Positions 35,680-49,353 of a stretch of 64,000 nucleotides of DNA are shown here, piece by piece (the stretch's first letter is position 1; each line of letters starts with the position of its first letter). The notes beneath the pieces are model-generated. The model saw nothing but the letters and a program-made list of their open reading frames with translations, was not told the origin of the DNA and did not search any database. Location: assembly GCF_037975245.1 (NCBI RefSeq), contig NC_092571.1:12655917-12719916 (forward strand), written 5' to 3'. The position numbers and the translations under genes are program-made. This DNA comes from Apostichopus japonicus (taxonomy: Eukaryota; Echinodermata; Holothuroidea; Aspidochirotida; Stichopodidae).

Positions 35680-38600
35680 GTAAGCGGCAAAGACTGTTAA
35701 CTTACATTCTGTTAGATATGCATGGCGTGCGCTAATATGGGAATATATAGCACTTGGGGTGCGGGGGGGGGGGGTTGAAGGGAGAAGTGGTTGGGCACAT
35801 TTAAGTGCCTCCCATCTTAATTTTGCTGTCAGGCCGACATCAGTTACCGCACAAGTTTCCTCGCATGTTTCACCAGTTACGCAAAAGTTTGTTTTATACA
35901 TCGAAGCAATAACATTTTTGCAATAAAAATATCACGATTTCTTTGCCCTATTATTTGTGACTACTAAGTTCTGATTGTTATTTCAAATTATAAGGTGATT
36001 TTATGGCCAATGTACTTTTCTTTCATAGGGAATGTTTATTTAATGTGAAAATGCTGCGATCTGCACTTTCATATAGAACGACATGATGTTTCGTCCCATT
36101 AACAACATGCTGTACCAAATGGCAGCTTAATGAGTTCTTTAAGCATGGGTTTAATTGCACTTTCTAAGAAGACAAAAAATGGTGTTGTTTCAAATATTAA
36201 ATGTCAGCGTGTTTAATTTCAGAGCAATTATCCATAAAGATGATCAGCTTAAATTATTAAAGGTATTATTAAGTCATATAGAAAATCTGTAGCAGAATAT
36301 CTAATTGCCATTGGGCCAAAGTTACAGAAGGCCTTTATTTCGAATCTGTTCGAAGGTCCTGACAAAGTAACGTTTGGGTCATGTTCCTTTTTTACAAGAT
36401 TTTCAGGATCTCTTTCTTGATTTTGCTGTAAAATATCCAACATTCCAATTTGGTTATCGATCCAGTGAATTTTCTTGTGTTTTGATCCCCAATCATTGCG
36501 TAAAATGCCAGCTTGCAAAGGGATCTATTTTGTAGTTTTTTTTACAGTGACTCTAAAATTGCTAGAAAATTTGCCGAATGGTCACTGAGTTCAAAACGTA
36601 AACAATACATCTCATCGAGAGCCTGTATACCTAAAGAATTATCATTTGCATGCCTCATTAAGCGTATTTCCATTTTATACAGAAACTAAACAATCCCTGA
36701 CGTTACCATCTGTCTATGGTTACTATTGTCTATTAAAAATAGTTAGCGATGAAAACCATCGGCACATTCATGAGCAAATGTCTTGACCTCGACACAGAAC
36801 ATTCACATACAATATATACAATGTAATAGTATCCTATCGTTGATTAGATGACTTTATAGAGCTGCAGCACTTTGTTGCCTGTTGTTGTCACGATCGGCGT
36901 TCCAAGTTCCAAAACAGCCTTTTCGATGAACATTTACTAGCTACAGTTGTATCAAAGACAATTACTGGCTATAGTTGTATCAAAGACATTTCTGGCCTAT
37001 CTTTGTATCTACAAGTATCAGAAGTTGAAAAGTAAGACTACTCTGTACATGTACCTTGCTAATTTTAAATACATTATGTAGTATTAAATTACGTACTATT
37101 TTAACTCGTTTGTTTTTGGGGTTTAAAAATGATATTGAATGAGGTGTCTCAAGTTGGCAGAGGCCAGGAACCAGAATGAACACTCGGAAAGGGCCGTTTC
37201 CGGCCATCTGGGGGGTTTGTAAAGCAAAAAATTTTCATGTACGCTCCGCGCCAACCGATGGTGGCGCTCTGCTCAGATAGTCTACAACTTTAAAAATCCT
37301 GGCTATGCCCCTGACCCCTCTCCCAGGACGGTGGTGAGTCAAATGTTCAGATATTAGCCATTTTGACTCAATGGGAAATTTCTTAGAAGAAACACTGATA
37401 TACATGTAACCTATTCACAGTGTACAACTTTCAATGGAGTCAATACAGTCATGGATTTAAACTAGCACCGGCTTAGCAAGTGATGACTGTATGGCATTTC
37501 TTTAAATGTGTCCGTTGCTCTGCTACAGAAAATTTTTGTTTGAAGAGCGGGATGAGGACCTGAATTGTTAGAATGTGCAGTATCAATATGAACTGAGGTA
37601 TGAAAGGAAAGGTCTATATGTTTTCACAGAATGTTTTTGTTTGAAAACAAGCCCTCGTTCCCTCGATCGCTGCGGTTTTTGTCTGACATTCCATTCCATC
37701 CATCCCCGCGAATGAGCCAAAATGTTGGCCAAAAAGTACATTGTCATGATTGAGTGACTATTTACTTAATAGTACTTAAAGACAAAACTTTGTTAGAACT
37801 TTGATATTTAATGCATAACGAGGCTTTAAAACCTTTAACAGAGAACTAGTGAACCTTTTGATTCATGTTGTTGTCATAGTAACACATGCTGAGTGGGAGA
37901 TCGGGCCTTTTCCTGGAGGTTTTGATATCGTAAAGCAAATTTATACATCCGTTTTGACTGAAGTTTATGGTTAGTACCTGTGAGGCAGTCAGCATTAAGT
38001 CTGCAGCTGTGGGGGTCACAGAATGAAAATGAATAAATCATGATTTCAAAATCAACTTTCTCAATTTATTCACAAGAAATAATAAAGGCTCGATTCTTAT
38101 CAGTTAGCAACATCATTAGGGAAACAGTCCCCTTACAGCGAAGTTGCATTTCCAACCCGACCTCAAGCGGGGCAGCTCGGGTTGGGCTTATCTCGAGCTT
38201 CAGCTCTGCTTACACCACTTATCTTAACCCTATCACACGGACCAACGAACATGCGGTTTGCTCGCGGCATTAGCTAGTGTGTCAGCTATATGCAAGTGAC
38301 CAACAGATAAACGTTGTTCACAGGCATGCACAGCTATAGCTACAGGCGTACATACAGTACTCGCGACAAATGATCGTATGAAGTGTATTCCGTGTCTTAG
38401 TTCCCTTTAGCTGCCGGTTCGGATTTTCGTGATTTTTATTCACCGGTTCCTGATTTTTCCGCGTCTGGCTTGCCTTTAATACATAACACCAGACGACCGC
38501 TAATTTTCATAACCGACGCTTGAAAATTTCCCAAACGTTACTACATCCAAACCTGAGATTTTCATGTGCCTCGAATCCATAGCTGTCGCATTAGGCCTAA

Positions 38601-41600
38601 CGCTATGTTGTAACATTGAGAGGCTATGAATACGGTCTATATTTTTGTTCAAATTAATGCTGCACAAGTAAATGCAATTTTTTATTATTAGTAACATCAT
38701 TGGAGTTGTTTTTAGTTCTTATTATTCCTTTACATCAATCTGGAAACGTTAAACAGTAATCCTACACTAGTTACGTTGTCACCATTTACTTAGTTTGATT
38801 GGCCTAAGCTTAAATTTTCTAATTGAGCTTGAATGGAGTTAATAATAGTGACGAACAAGGATGTTAAACACTAAGTTCGGCATATTTTTTATTTGTTCAT
38901 AAACGGAATTATATTGAACATAAGTACAAAATAACGTCGGAGTGTAAGAATTAGGTATTAAAATTAACATTTTGGTAAAGATTGAAGATGGATGATTTGT
39001 TTGAGATACTTTTTGAGATGGAAAGTTTGGGTAACTATTCTTGGCGCTTTTCGGGCCATTAACACATCTAGTAGGTTAGGCCATTCGCTATTCATAAACA
39101 CATGGTTACTTGGTACGAACAATCGTCATCTTTTTTATCTTTTTGGATTTTTTTTTTGGAAATCCTTTTTCTTTTTCCGCGAAACTCCTGAGGTGGTTTA
39201 GTATACATACACAAGGATACATACAAGCCTTTGTTACATGCATGAGAAGAGTTGCATTAAGTACAATATGTACCAATTTTGAGGGAAGATGGGCTATTTC
39301 ATTACTAGGGTTGTGCGGGATCCCGTGCAATGTGTAACTACTACCGGTATTGGGAAAACAACCGGTTATTACATTCGTTTCGGTATCATTCCCGGGAATC
39401 CCGAACATAATAAAAATATCTACGTGTTACTATTTGAATTAGAGAAAAGAAAACACGTTTATTTCTGGTTCCTGTGTTCTTAGTTTGAATAATATCTTAT
39501 CAATTTACGCACTGGCCTAGACATATTAACAAATCAACTTTTCACGTAGTAATGTGGACCTATAGGCTACACCAAATATCGAACGTTAGTGAACTCAGCA
39601 TGTTACGAGACCTCAAAGTTATTCAGAAATTTTCGTTATTTATTCTTCCTTCAAACGATGATTGTGAAGGTTCCCATGTACAAAATCTCACCCTTATACA
39701 TTTCACCACATTTTGTTATAATAGTTATAACGATTTAATAATTTTTGATCCAAAACCGAAGGGAGCATATCAAATTAAATCCATCTTCGCACGGGACTGT
39801 ATATTATTATAGCCTAGGGTACGGTACTGTTACACACTGCTGTTCGGTACTTGAGAGTTGATGCTGTAATGAAATGGATTCGTTTATTAATGCGGGGGGT
39901 TCCACGATGTCATTTCTAGTTATCTTTCGCTACTTTTTTTTATTTTAAGAACTTTTGTACGAAGATTGATATTGTACGTATTGAAAGTATATTTTCTGGA
40001 GTAAACAACAGCCGATTAACGATATAAATAAATCTTTACTATTCTTATATATGTAGTTTATAATCCCGTATTTATGTAGCCCCTAAGTTACATTATTGTT
40101 GTCTGAAGTTCCAAAGAGGTGGGGACTTGTTGATAGTTAAAAACTTTTCATTGTGAACTTTTAAACTTTAAGTATTAGTAGTAAGTCGAGTCCTGTCTTT
40201 CCGACATGCTTAGTGATTCCCGTTAAATTTAATTGAATTTAGGTAAAAATTCATGCAAACTAGGTAGGCATCGGCCGATCCTAATTCTAAGCCTACATCG
40301 AAAGTTACGCCGTATACACCTCGCAAGAAAACCACGATAACCTTGAATGAAAAAAAAAACAATATTTTGCACTTGAAGATCTGTCTTCCCCCAAAATGCA
40401 ATGATAAGGTCTAGACCCAGTACTTCTTGATACATTGAGTTTCCAATTACTAGTCAAAAACATTTTCTGGAGAAAAAAAACGTACGATATTTTTCACAAA
40501 ATTGATGATTAGATAAGTGCTTCCTCACAATCAACGAGCCGCCCCGAAATTCGCTCCCCTTACGTAAAACTTCTATATATATTACACGTGGAAAAACACG
40601 AGTTTTTACACACATGATTCCCATTGACATTGGTCACGGAACATAAGTAGGTCATCGACATTCGAACTTGGCAACTTGCCCAAGTTCATCGCACCATGGG
40701 AACGACCCAACAGATTGAACATTATGTTACATTTTCCCGCCATCTGGACGCCGATTATAAATTTTGGTGTAATATGCAAATTATGAATGGTACTGCCCTT
40801 GGTTAAAACTTAAACTATTGCGACACTTACAAATTTTGGGAAACTGTTGTATAGAAGAAACTTTTGTATCAAATGTGAAGTACTGTATGGTAGGCCTACT
40901 ATAATTTATAAAAGACGGTTTTCCTCAGGTGATAAGGAAAAGGGATGTTTCGGTGAACTCGATCTCTTTGTATAGTACTTGGATACTTAAAATGACCATG
41001 CTGTAAATGCAGTTTCTATTTCTCTTTAAGTAAGCTCTACTTAGCATTGTTATCCGTTGTGGATCTTTATTGGAATAAATACGAAATGTATTTTTTGACG
41101 CCAGTATTTTAACGGTAGGCCTAAGCATTTCTTAAATTGTTGACTGAGCTTCAAAATCCATTTTCAAAAAGTCTGTTTTCATGAAGGTTTTGTAAAATCG
41201 ACATATAGCTAGGGTCGGAAAATATTAACGAAAGTTGTTCTATTATACAAATAAAATACATGTTTCTCGTACTGAGATCTGAAGGGAAAAAACGGGCGGC
41301 TATCGTTCTTCTTTTCATGCGCTTATACTAGTTTGGAATATGTGGCAACCTTTACGTGATTTCAGAAATGGCTCCTGTTCTTGGAAAAATGACTCCCAGT
41401 CATTATTCATTTTCTTATATTAATGTTCTTATTATTATTGTATATTATTATATTTTTCATTTCACTATTGGTTATGATACTTCAGGTCCTCGGGAGAAGT
41501 TAGCTTTACGCTAACCGAGTTAAATAAATATACGGAGATTTGATCACGGGTGTCAATTTGTATCTACGGATCCCCTTAAAATAACATTCAATGCTAACAG

Positions 41601-41714
41601 CATCCTCCTATTCTTATGAGGCGAATAGCACATAATATCAATAGGATGGTCGGTGGGAGGTACCTTAGATTATGAAATTGTGTTGCGGGCGCTGAGCGAG
41701 TGTATGGAGGGCCC

Positions 41715-41895
41715 GAATGCCCGACATTTTTTATTTATTCGCATTTTTATCCAGGGTTGCTTATTCAGCAAAAGCTGGTTTCCAATAAGGCCCTGCTATT
41801 TACATTCAACTTTATACATAAGAAGTAAAACATAGCAATACAAAAACAATTAAATGTACAGATACAAAACAATTAAAGCTGTAAAGTGGAGACAA
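41715..41895 (-). mobile_element. Possible LINE 3' end
   Basis: On the minus strand 'CAGGGCCTTATTGGAAACCA', then GCTTTTGCTGAATAAG and 'CAACCCTGGATAAAAATG', is followed by AATAAATAAA. This is the kind of 3' UTR and tail found at the ends of CR1/L2-type retroelements. No coding part remains. Confidence 0.45.
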
Positions 41896-42394
41896 CTACA
41901 AAAAAAAAATGGAAATAAAAGAATTATCAAAAATTGGGCTTGCAAATAAAATCTGGAAAGTTTTGGAAACCAACACTATGCTAGTTATTTCAACATGCGC
42001 GTTGAAACTTTCGATACCCAAGAGCTGATATAATGTAATAGCTGAACAAAGCCCAGGAAGCAATATAAAAAAAAAATATTGTAAAAAACAGCAAATAAGA
42101 TTCATAATGCAAAAGTTATCATTGTAATCACTCTTTGGTGAAAGGATTGGTGTGCCTACGACATGAAATTGAAACACAGTAGAAGACTTTCAGTTTATCT
42201 CAAATAGTTTTCCATCCAGTTCACATGCATCATGGACTCGCAATAACATAAAGAATATAAGTTTGCCCTTCAGCTATGTATTTGCCAGGCATAAAGCTGA
42301 CACATCAACCTTTTGTTTAACTGCCTTTATATAAGCAGATACAAGAAAACGGACTGAGAAAGATTGTATTTTAACAGAGTCGGTGTTGTTTCAC

Positions 42395-42500
42395 AAGGGC
42401 GTAGGAACCGGGGGGCTGGGGGCGCCAGCCCCCCCGCACCCCCCCTGTGAAAGATATGGAGGGGCGGAAGTATCATTCCCCCCCCCCCCGCTTCGCTTTT
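42395..42500 (+). mobile_element. GGGCGTAGGAACC-type MITE fragment
   Basis: Starts GGGCGTAGGAACCGGGGGGC, then CCAGCCCCCC, GATATGGAGGGGCGGAAGTA and TCATTCCCCCC...CGCTTCGC. It matches the reverse complement of 47110-47205, so the same family is present twice in opposite orientation 4.7 kb apart. Confidence 0.75.
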
Positions 42501-43178
42501 CTGTCATCCTAAATCTGTGTTATTATTTATATATTACATAGAAACATAGTTACAAGATAGTTGAGGTCTTGACATGTACAGAGATGAGTTTTAAATGCAA
42601 GTCTTCCACTCAACACAGTACATGTTAAGAAGTCAATATCATTTCAGCTATACACTCTATACTGTCTTAATTGCTCATTGAAGTGCATATAATCCCTTAT
42701 GTCCTGTGAAACTGGTTTGATTAAATTAGTTCGCATAAGCGATCTTGTGGTCATTCTTATCCTGCTCATCTTACAAAACCTGCTCAACCATGTGTGGTAT
42801 AGCCAGATAAGCAGCCACTTGGCAACAATTCAAGTGGAAAATTTTGCACCTTCGGTGTAAGGGGACTGTTTCCCTAATGTCCTAAAAATTGTCTTTTTCA
42901 TAAATTTAGTAGTTGCAAAGTATTTGCTTTTTCAGATTTATGATCAAATTCATATTTGTATACTTCCCCGTTACCGACTTTGGAAGGACAATTTATTCGA
43001 GCCGAGCAGATGACTTGAAGTCATTGTGAGCTTTAAGGCACTCGAACAAATGTTAATATTAGCTATTGGAACATCACTTAAGTTTTCATTTTTTCTTGGA
43101 AAATGATGTATTGGAATATACCAATATTTCATCGGGGTGTTGTTTATTTGTGTACAATCAAAAAAACATCATTGTTTT

Positions 43179-43206
43179 GTCGTTCTCAAATTATTTTGAG
43201 AACGAC
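43179..43206. repeat. Perfect 12-bp hairpin
   Basis: GTCGTTCTCAAA (43179-43190) and its reverse complement (43195-43206) flank TTAT. It is in intron 5, with no T run after it and no known role. Confidence 0.85.
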
Positions 43207-45784
43207 ATTTCACATCCCTCAGCTGTCTTAACCAAGTGAATTGATACTATTTATATTAGTATTATTTATCCCTGACCTCTGCCAACCTATTGCCATTGTT
43301 AAACTCGATGCCAACCTATTATCGAATGGTATAACCCAAAATAAAACGACCGTCGACGAATGGGAAATGATTCATTCGGCCTAATGTCATCCTTTTAATG
43401 TTAAAATTCTACCTTTGTACAAAGCAATTCTGTCACATTGCAACTGATTTCTGAGTCGTACTGTTAAATGGTCTTATGTGTTCATCAACCTAGATCCAAG
43501 TGTTAGCTTTTTTAAAACCCATCATACAGGACTAAAAGTTAATAGATGCAAAGAGCTTTAAAGGAATTATTTCATTTTAATAACTCCCAGAGGAAGCAAC
43601 TTTTGTTCGACTAATGTGCTCAGCACGGCATTTCCAGTCGCACTCTCTTATCTATGTACAGTATGGTAGTTTTGTTTGCTAACTGTAAACCTTTGTTTAC
43701 TCACACGTTTTGGATTTGAGAGAAGCAGCGTGAGGCATGAGACTGCTATCACAGGGAATATTCTCACAATATGCAATAGTGGCACGGAAAGGGCCTTTTT
43801 GAAAAGTGACATTTCATAACAGACATTTTAAATGGGTTGACTTCGCATTTTTAACTTTTCATCTCTAAATGGAGAGAAATACTTCCGAAAAACGATGACG
43901 GGTAAATTGAATCTAAATTCGAAGTACTAAGTTTAAACGACTTAGTTCACTGCGCTTATTTATACATATTCCTCGACCTGCGTATGATAAAACTGTGTGG
44001 TTACTGCATGTTATGACCTTATAGTAGAACCTAATTCATAGCCTAACTTATGCCTCAGAATAAACCAAATATCATGTCTAAAAATTTTCATTTTGCCAAA
44101 GATCAGCCCACCCATACCTCCCTTTGCCCCCCCCCTCCCATACATGGGACTTGACTTCAACAACCTCAGGGCCTATGCTTGTATGACTAAAAAGCCCTTC
44201 TTTTTAAAATTCTGAATCTGTCTTTGTGAGTAAGTGGTAAAAAACAAAAGGAGATTAAAGTGGTTGGCATGTGATGTAGGAAAAAACACACTATCTGTTT
44301 AGGAAAGAAATATGATGGGATATAATTGATGGGGGTAATCCATCACCTTTGAACCCCCTCTCCCACTCCTCTGCCTTGTGAAATAAAAAATGTTACAAAT
44401 TGTGCAACTGTTGGTAGGAGATTTTGTTTCTGTTACCGAAACAAATGAACAGATCAAGTTATTAATTCTAATATCTTGATCTTGGATTAATGTTTTAATT
44501 CATATTTTACTGATGTCATTTGAGGAAGGTGGATGACATTATTTGCACTGAAGGAAGGAAAGGAAAAATTCAGAACGTGAAGGATTTTAGGCATATTAGC
44601 TTTCAAAAGATCGACTCTCATTCGAAAATTCAGCGTAACATTTGATAAATGAAGACTGGCACCCTTATCAAATTACTCTGTCAGTTAAGGAGGTTTTCTT
44701 TCCCCCATCGCCGTGAAATTTTTATTTTGACTGATAAAAGAGTGGAACAATAATATTCTGAGCATTCTGGCTAAATTTTTTCAGCAATTTACAAGAACTA
44801 CATTTTGGAGATATCGATAAATTAAATGGTCACAGAATTATACCAAACAGTAAACTAGAAGCAAGTAGGAGTGACATCATAGTATTACTCTGGCAGTAAA
44901 ATTAAAATGTGTCAGTTTTCTTCACTTTTCACTTTATTTTTTTGGTTTCCCGAAATGGGAAAATTATGGAGTCACTCTCACCGACCTTGCAAAAATGTGA
45001 GGGACCGCTGATTGCAAAGTCTGTGATAACGTGGATCAAAAGTTGGTGATTACTATCAACGTAGTTTCGTCCAACATGGCAGCATACAGAAATGTTGTAC
45101 TCAAAGCCGAAGCCAGAGTGAATTATATCAGATCACTCATCCAGAGTCTATGCATGCTAAGTTCTTCAATACCGCCCTCGTCACCTTTCGAGGAAACATT
45201 TCATTCAATTAGTTTGGATTTAATCTTGGATTTAATCGGCTTCCAAATTGACATAATATTGGGATATGAAAGTGAACAAAATCCATACCAAAAGACTTTA
45301 GTCTGCTCATATTGAGATTTTAGTCCCCATTATGAAGTAGGAAATCAGATTTAAAGTTTAATGAGAAGAGATTACAGACATTTTATAGGCTTGCTTCTAT
45401 GACACTACACATGTTGACTAAATTGGGTGGAAATCACGTCATTAATTCAAACGCTGATATTTCGTAAATGGTAGGTAATAATTGAATGCCAATTTCACCA
45501 TGATGGAATATGAATAATTATGTTCCTTTTATCATCAGACAAATATAAATTTTCCCTCTGGACAATTCTGACATTAATGTCACAATTGAAAATTTGTGAA
45601 TGCACAATTTGTCAGAAAATGTTATTACAATGGGACTTAATTTAGCCAACTTTTTGGTCTATTATCTAGAAAGCGTTTATGTCACTAAAAATATTAACTC
45701 ACCTTCCTGATATATATATTTTTAATGTATAAATGCAATAAAGTAAAATAAAGATTATCATAAGCAATTCTTTTCAATAAGGCA

Positions 45785-45805
45785 TATATATATATATATA
45801 TATAC
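45785..45805. repeat. (TA)n microsatellite
   Basis: Short TA run in intron 5. Another TA-rich run is at 55855-55910, and a (GA)n run lies at 46366-46384. Confidence 0.8.
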
Positions 45806-46865
45806 ACGAAGCAATTGTTCATCCGTACATCTACCAATGTTATAATAAGCAAACCCATATTAGTTTTCAATGTTTATGACTAATGATTAGCGACGGCGGC
45901 ACCGATTCGAAGCCGCTAGCTGGCAATGCGCATGATGCACGCACTGCGATAATGAAAAGTGTACCGGCAAGGCTAAATATATATATAATGCAGCTAAAAT
46001 GTCAAAATAATCAAGATGAAGTTGTGTTTGGTTCATTGGTTGAATGTTCCTCATGTGACGCATGACAGAAGCGAAAATATATTAGAACGGTTGAGAGAGG
46101 AGGATCAATCTTATAGTTCCTGCTGCAGGAAATTTCTTTTTCAAATAAGTCCTTGATGGATGCACGTCCATGAAGACTATATGGTTTGCGTACCACAAGT
46201 ACTCAGGCATCGATTTAGTAATACTTCCCTCCTTAGATGTGGGAGGGGTGTGGGAGTGGGGGCAGGGTTGGGGGGTTGGCAGGGAGTGGGACTGTCATCT
46301 GTAACTTATATTTTCAAGTTTTAAATTGAATAAGATTTATTACTTTGAATTATTTACAATGGATTAGAGAGAGAGAGAGAGAGAGGTGGAGAGAGAAGAG
46401 GGGGTTATTGACTAGTTGTTACATCTTTGACGGACGGGCACATTCAGTACTTGGTTGATGCTCGGTTGAGGCATCTCCTTTAAGCTTCTTATTTACATGC
46501 ATGTTCTTATAGCTGCTGCAGGCCTTATTTAATTGCTTCAGCGAGGGCCAGATGGAATATGGGAACATGGGAACAAGTGTTAAAATGTAGTTAGCTGAAT
46601 ATTGAAATATATATGTGAGTGTACAGTATAGAGATGAAAATGTCCAACTGTCAAGAAATCATAGAATTTTTTATCAGTCTGACTGAAAAATGGGTTTTAT
46701 ATTTAAAGCTTTGTCTTTCAATTATAATCTATAGATAGACAATGATGCATCTGCCGTCCAGGGTTTAATTTTAATCCCCATTTCAATGAGTTTCGGGCAA
46801 ATTGCCATGAGGGGGGTCCCAAAAATATTGTCAGGTACTCCCCCCCCAAATAAATGTTTTGATCC

Positions 46866-47205
46866 AGTGGCGTAGGAAGGTACTTTTGAGTGGGGGGGGC
46901 TGAAGACTGATGGCCGGCCTGGGGGAGGGGTCTAAGGGGAGGGGGTGTCCAACTTTCCAGGTGGCCTCAGATGCAATTTGGTGCAATATAGCACACTTCA
47001 ACACCCACTCCATTTTGTAAATAATTTTGCATTTTCACCTGGCCTTAGATGCAATTTAGTGCTCCAAATGAGATTTTTTTCTCATTTGGAAATGAAAAAG
47101 GGGTTTTCTGACTTGCGAAGCGGGGGGGCGGAATGATACTTCCGCCCCCCCATATATTTCACTGGGGGGCTGGCACCCCCAGCCCCCCGGTTCCTACGCC
47201 CTTGT
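46866..47205. mobile_element. MITE with GGCGTAGGAA ends
   Basis: The left end is CAGTGGCGTAGGAAGGTA, and the right end reverse-complemented is AAGGGCGTAGGAACCGGGGG. Related pieces with GGGGGAGGGGTCTAA and poly-G/poly-C lie at 48180-48400 and 48505-48600. Together these suggest several overlapping or nested members between 46.8 and 48.6 kb. Confidence 0.65.
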
Positions 47206-47786
47206 TTTTATGGCCTGCCTCCCCCAGATTGGCTTTGGTCCCCCATTAAAACAGAAAGGACTTTAATGAAATTGTGCAGTTCACTTTTTTTTGCCAACGA
47301 TGAAAACTGAGCTGATAAGTGCAATGGTTAATTACCTTTGAAATGATTTGGAGAACCGACTTGCGTATATATAGTCAAGTTGAGCATGAACAGGACAAAG
47401 CCATTAAAGTTGTTAAATAAATATCTAGAGATAACTGGTTAAGTAAGAAAGAACGAAAAGTGACTTCAGTTTGTGTCCAGGAAAATGGCCCAGGTACATT
47501 GGCTATGATCTGGACCCTATTTCATAAAAGTTAAGAACATTCTTATCTTGGACTTAAGAAGAATAATCATTCTTAAGTCTGTAATTGTTCTTAACTTTAA
47601 GAACATTCTTATCTTCTATTTCATAAAGCAACTTAAGAAGAATTCATTCTTATCTTTGTCCTGAAATCGTTCTTAACTTTAAGAATGATCAGGATCATTC
47701 TTAAGTATGTTCTTAAGTGTCACATGTCAATTAGGCGGGAAATTTCAATCAAAACACATCGTTGCTTATTTAGGTGTTTAATGTAG

Positions 47787-48002
47787 ATGCCAATGATGGC
47801 TATGTATATGGCTTTTGGGCTGCTTGAAAGAGAAAACCAACGAGCTCTACGAAGGGAAAGGGTATTTAGGGACAGAAACAACCCACTACATCAATGGACA
47901 GACCGACAGATGCATTCGAAGTACCGGTTCAGTAGACTTGCGTGCATCAACATCATTGATATGCTTCAAGCTGATATTTCTTTAAGCATATGGCCTACTT
48001 AA
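47787..48002 (+). pseudogene. Harbinger-type transposase N-terminal fragment
   Basis: A 71-codon frame with R-E-R-V-F-R-D-R-N-N-P-L-H-Q-W and K-Y-R-F-S-R-L-A, then IIDMLQADI. The F-R-D-R-x-N-P-L...Y-R-F-x-R pattern is familiar from the start of Harbinger/HARBI1-type nucleases. It stops before any DDE catalytic residues. The downstream 48.0-48.4 kb is filled by G/C-run MITE material. It is therefore a broken or interrupted copy, and it fits the Harbinger-like ends around it. Confidence 0.6.
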
Positions 48003-49353
48003 TATAGAATAGGCTATAATAGTGGTGGGGGTGGTGATGGGATGGCAATCACAGCTACTATAATGGGGGGTAACTATAGAAATGTTCATTTCTGACTGGG
48101 GTGGGAGGGAGGGGGGAAGGGTCGAACTACTTGCCGCAAGGTTGGGGAGGGGGCAGAACCGTTCTTGACGGAAAGTCTAACTGTTGCCCGACTTCAGACC
48201 GTCTTCCTGGGGGAGGGGTCTAATGGGGTATCCCCTCCCCCTTTGAAAATTTTGGTTTATATATGGGGGATTATATGCAAAATGGTGCTATCATTTGCCC
48301 TAATTTGCACAGATTTTTTGCCCGTATCTTAGGTCTTCAGAATTTTTTTTTTTGTGGGGGGGGGGGCAGACACCCCCACCTTGTACGCCTATAGTCGGAA
48401 CGTTTGTGGTTTTGTTGATAAATTTGTGCCCATTACCCTCCCTACACAAACTAACTCGTAGCTGTTTAGGCAACTAATTATAACTTGAACTACAAAAAAA
48501 TACAGGGGCTGATCCAGATATTTTGGCAGCAGGAGGTTTAGGGTTATTTGTGATGCTGTCCTGGGGGAGGGATCTAAGAGTAGGGGTGTTCCCGGAACGG
48601 TTTGCATTGACTTTGTATATATAGAACTCATTTGAAGCTAGCGTACATGGTCGACCCACCCAATAACAAAAATTGTACACAAAACGCAGAATTGAAGCTG
48701 GCAAACAGTGTAATTCTATCTTCAAAATCATACCAAGTTTTGTACGATGGAGTATAAGAATCGCAAGATATAATTTGTTAAAGTTGACAAGTGAAACATG
48801 GTAAAACTGCATGATTTTCGGTCAATTAACTGAAACTTGCAAATACTTAGGTTATTCACAGGAATATACGAATAGTCCTAGTTGGAAAATTAAGAAATTC
48901 CGCACAACGATTTTTCAATTTAAAAAAACATTGGGGACCCCTCTAAAAAATATACAAAATTTTTTTTGTGTGCTTTACCCTCTATATAGATAGATTTCCC
49001 TACATAAAGATATCTTAACATTTTTTCCCTTTTTTATAAACTTTTTTCCCCCCTGTCGGGGCTACCCCCTCCCCCGCCGCCTCTGTCAGATTTTTTTTAA
49101 AGGAAATCTATTATTTTCTACATTTTTTATTTGGCAAGAACATTACAAATTTATATGGGATACTGGAATAGAAATTTTAGAGTGAATTGTAAAATTGTTC
49201 AATTATAATGAATATGAACTGACTTTTACAATAGCATTCACGGCAAAAGATATTAAAGGGCAATTCCTCTCTTCCCATATAAGACTCAAATAACGTAGAA
49301 TGTGGCAATGTGGAATGCTTGAGTTATTACAGTTATTATACTTCTGAAGAGAC

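Larger units (their letters stand above)
38114..42879. mobile_element. 4.77-kb element bounded by 35-bp terminal inverted repeats
   Basis: 38114-38148 and the reverse complement of 42845-42879 match at 33 of 35 bases. They start CATTAGGGAAACAGTCCCCT and share CGAAG.TGCA at the inner end. The interior is non-coding by my reading; no transposase was recognised in any frame. No clear target-site duplication flanks it (agcaacat and tcctaaaa). It could be a non-autonomous or decayed DNA transposon of unknown superfamily. Inside, near 41720-41800, the minus strand resembles a LINE 3' end. Confidence 0.7.

Noticed and set aside
39289-39483. Possible hAT-like start (GGGTTGTGCGGGATCCCG) near 39308
   Set aside because: No matching inverted end or target duplication could be found, so I do not call it.
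45031-45315. 94-codon + strand open frame in intron 5
   Set aside because: No domain recognised, and spliced PLC exons 5 and 6 join perfectly without it.
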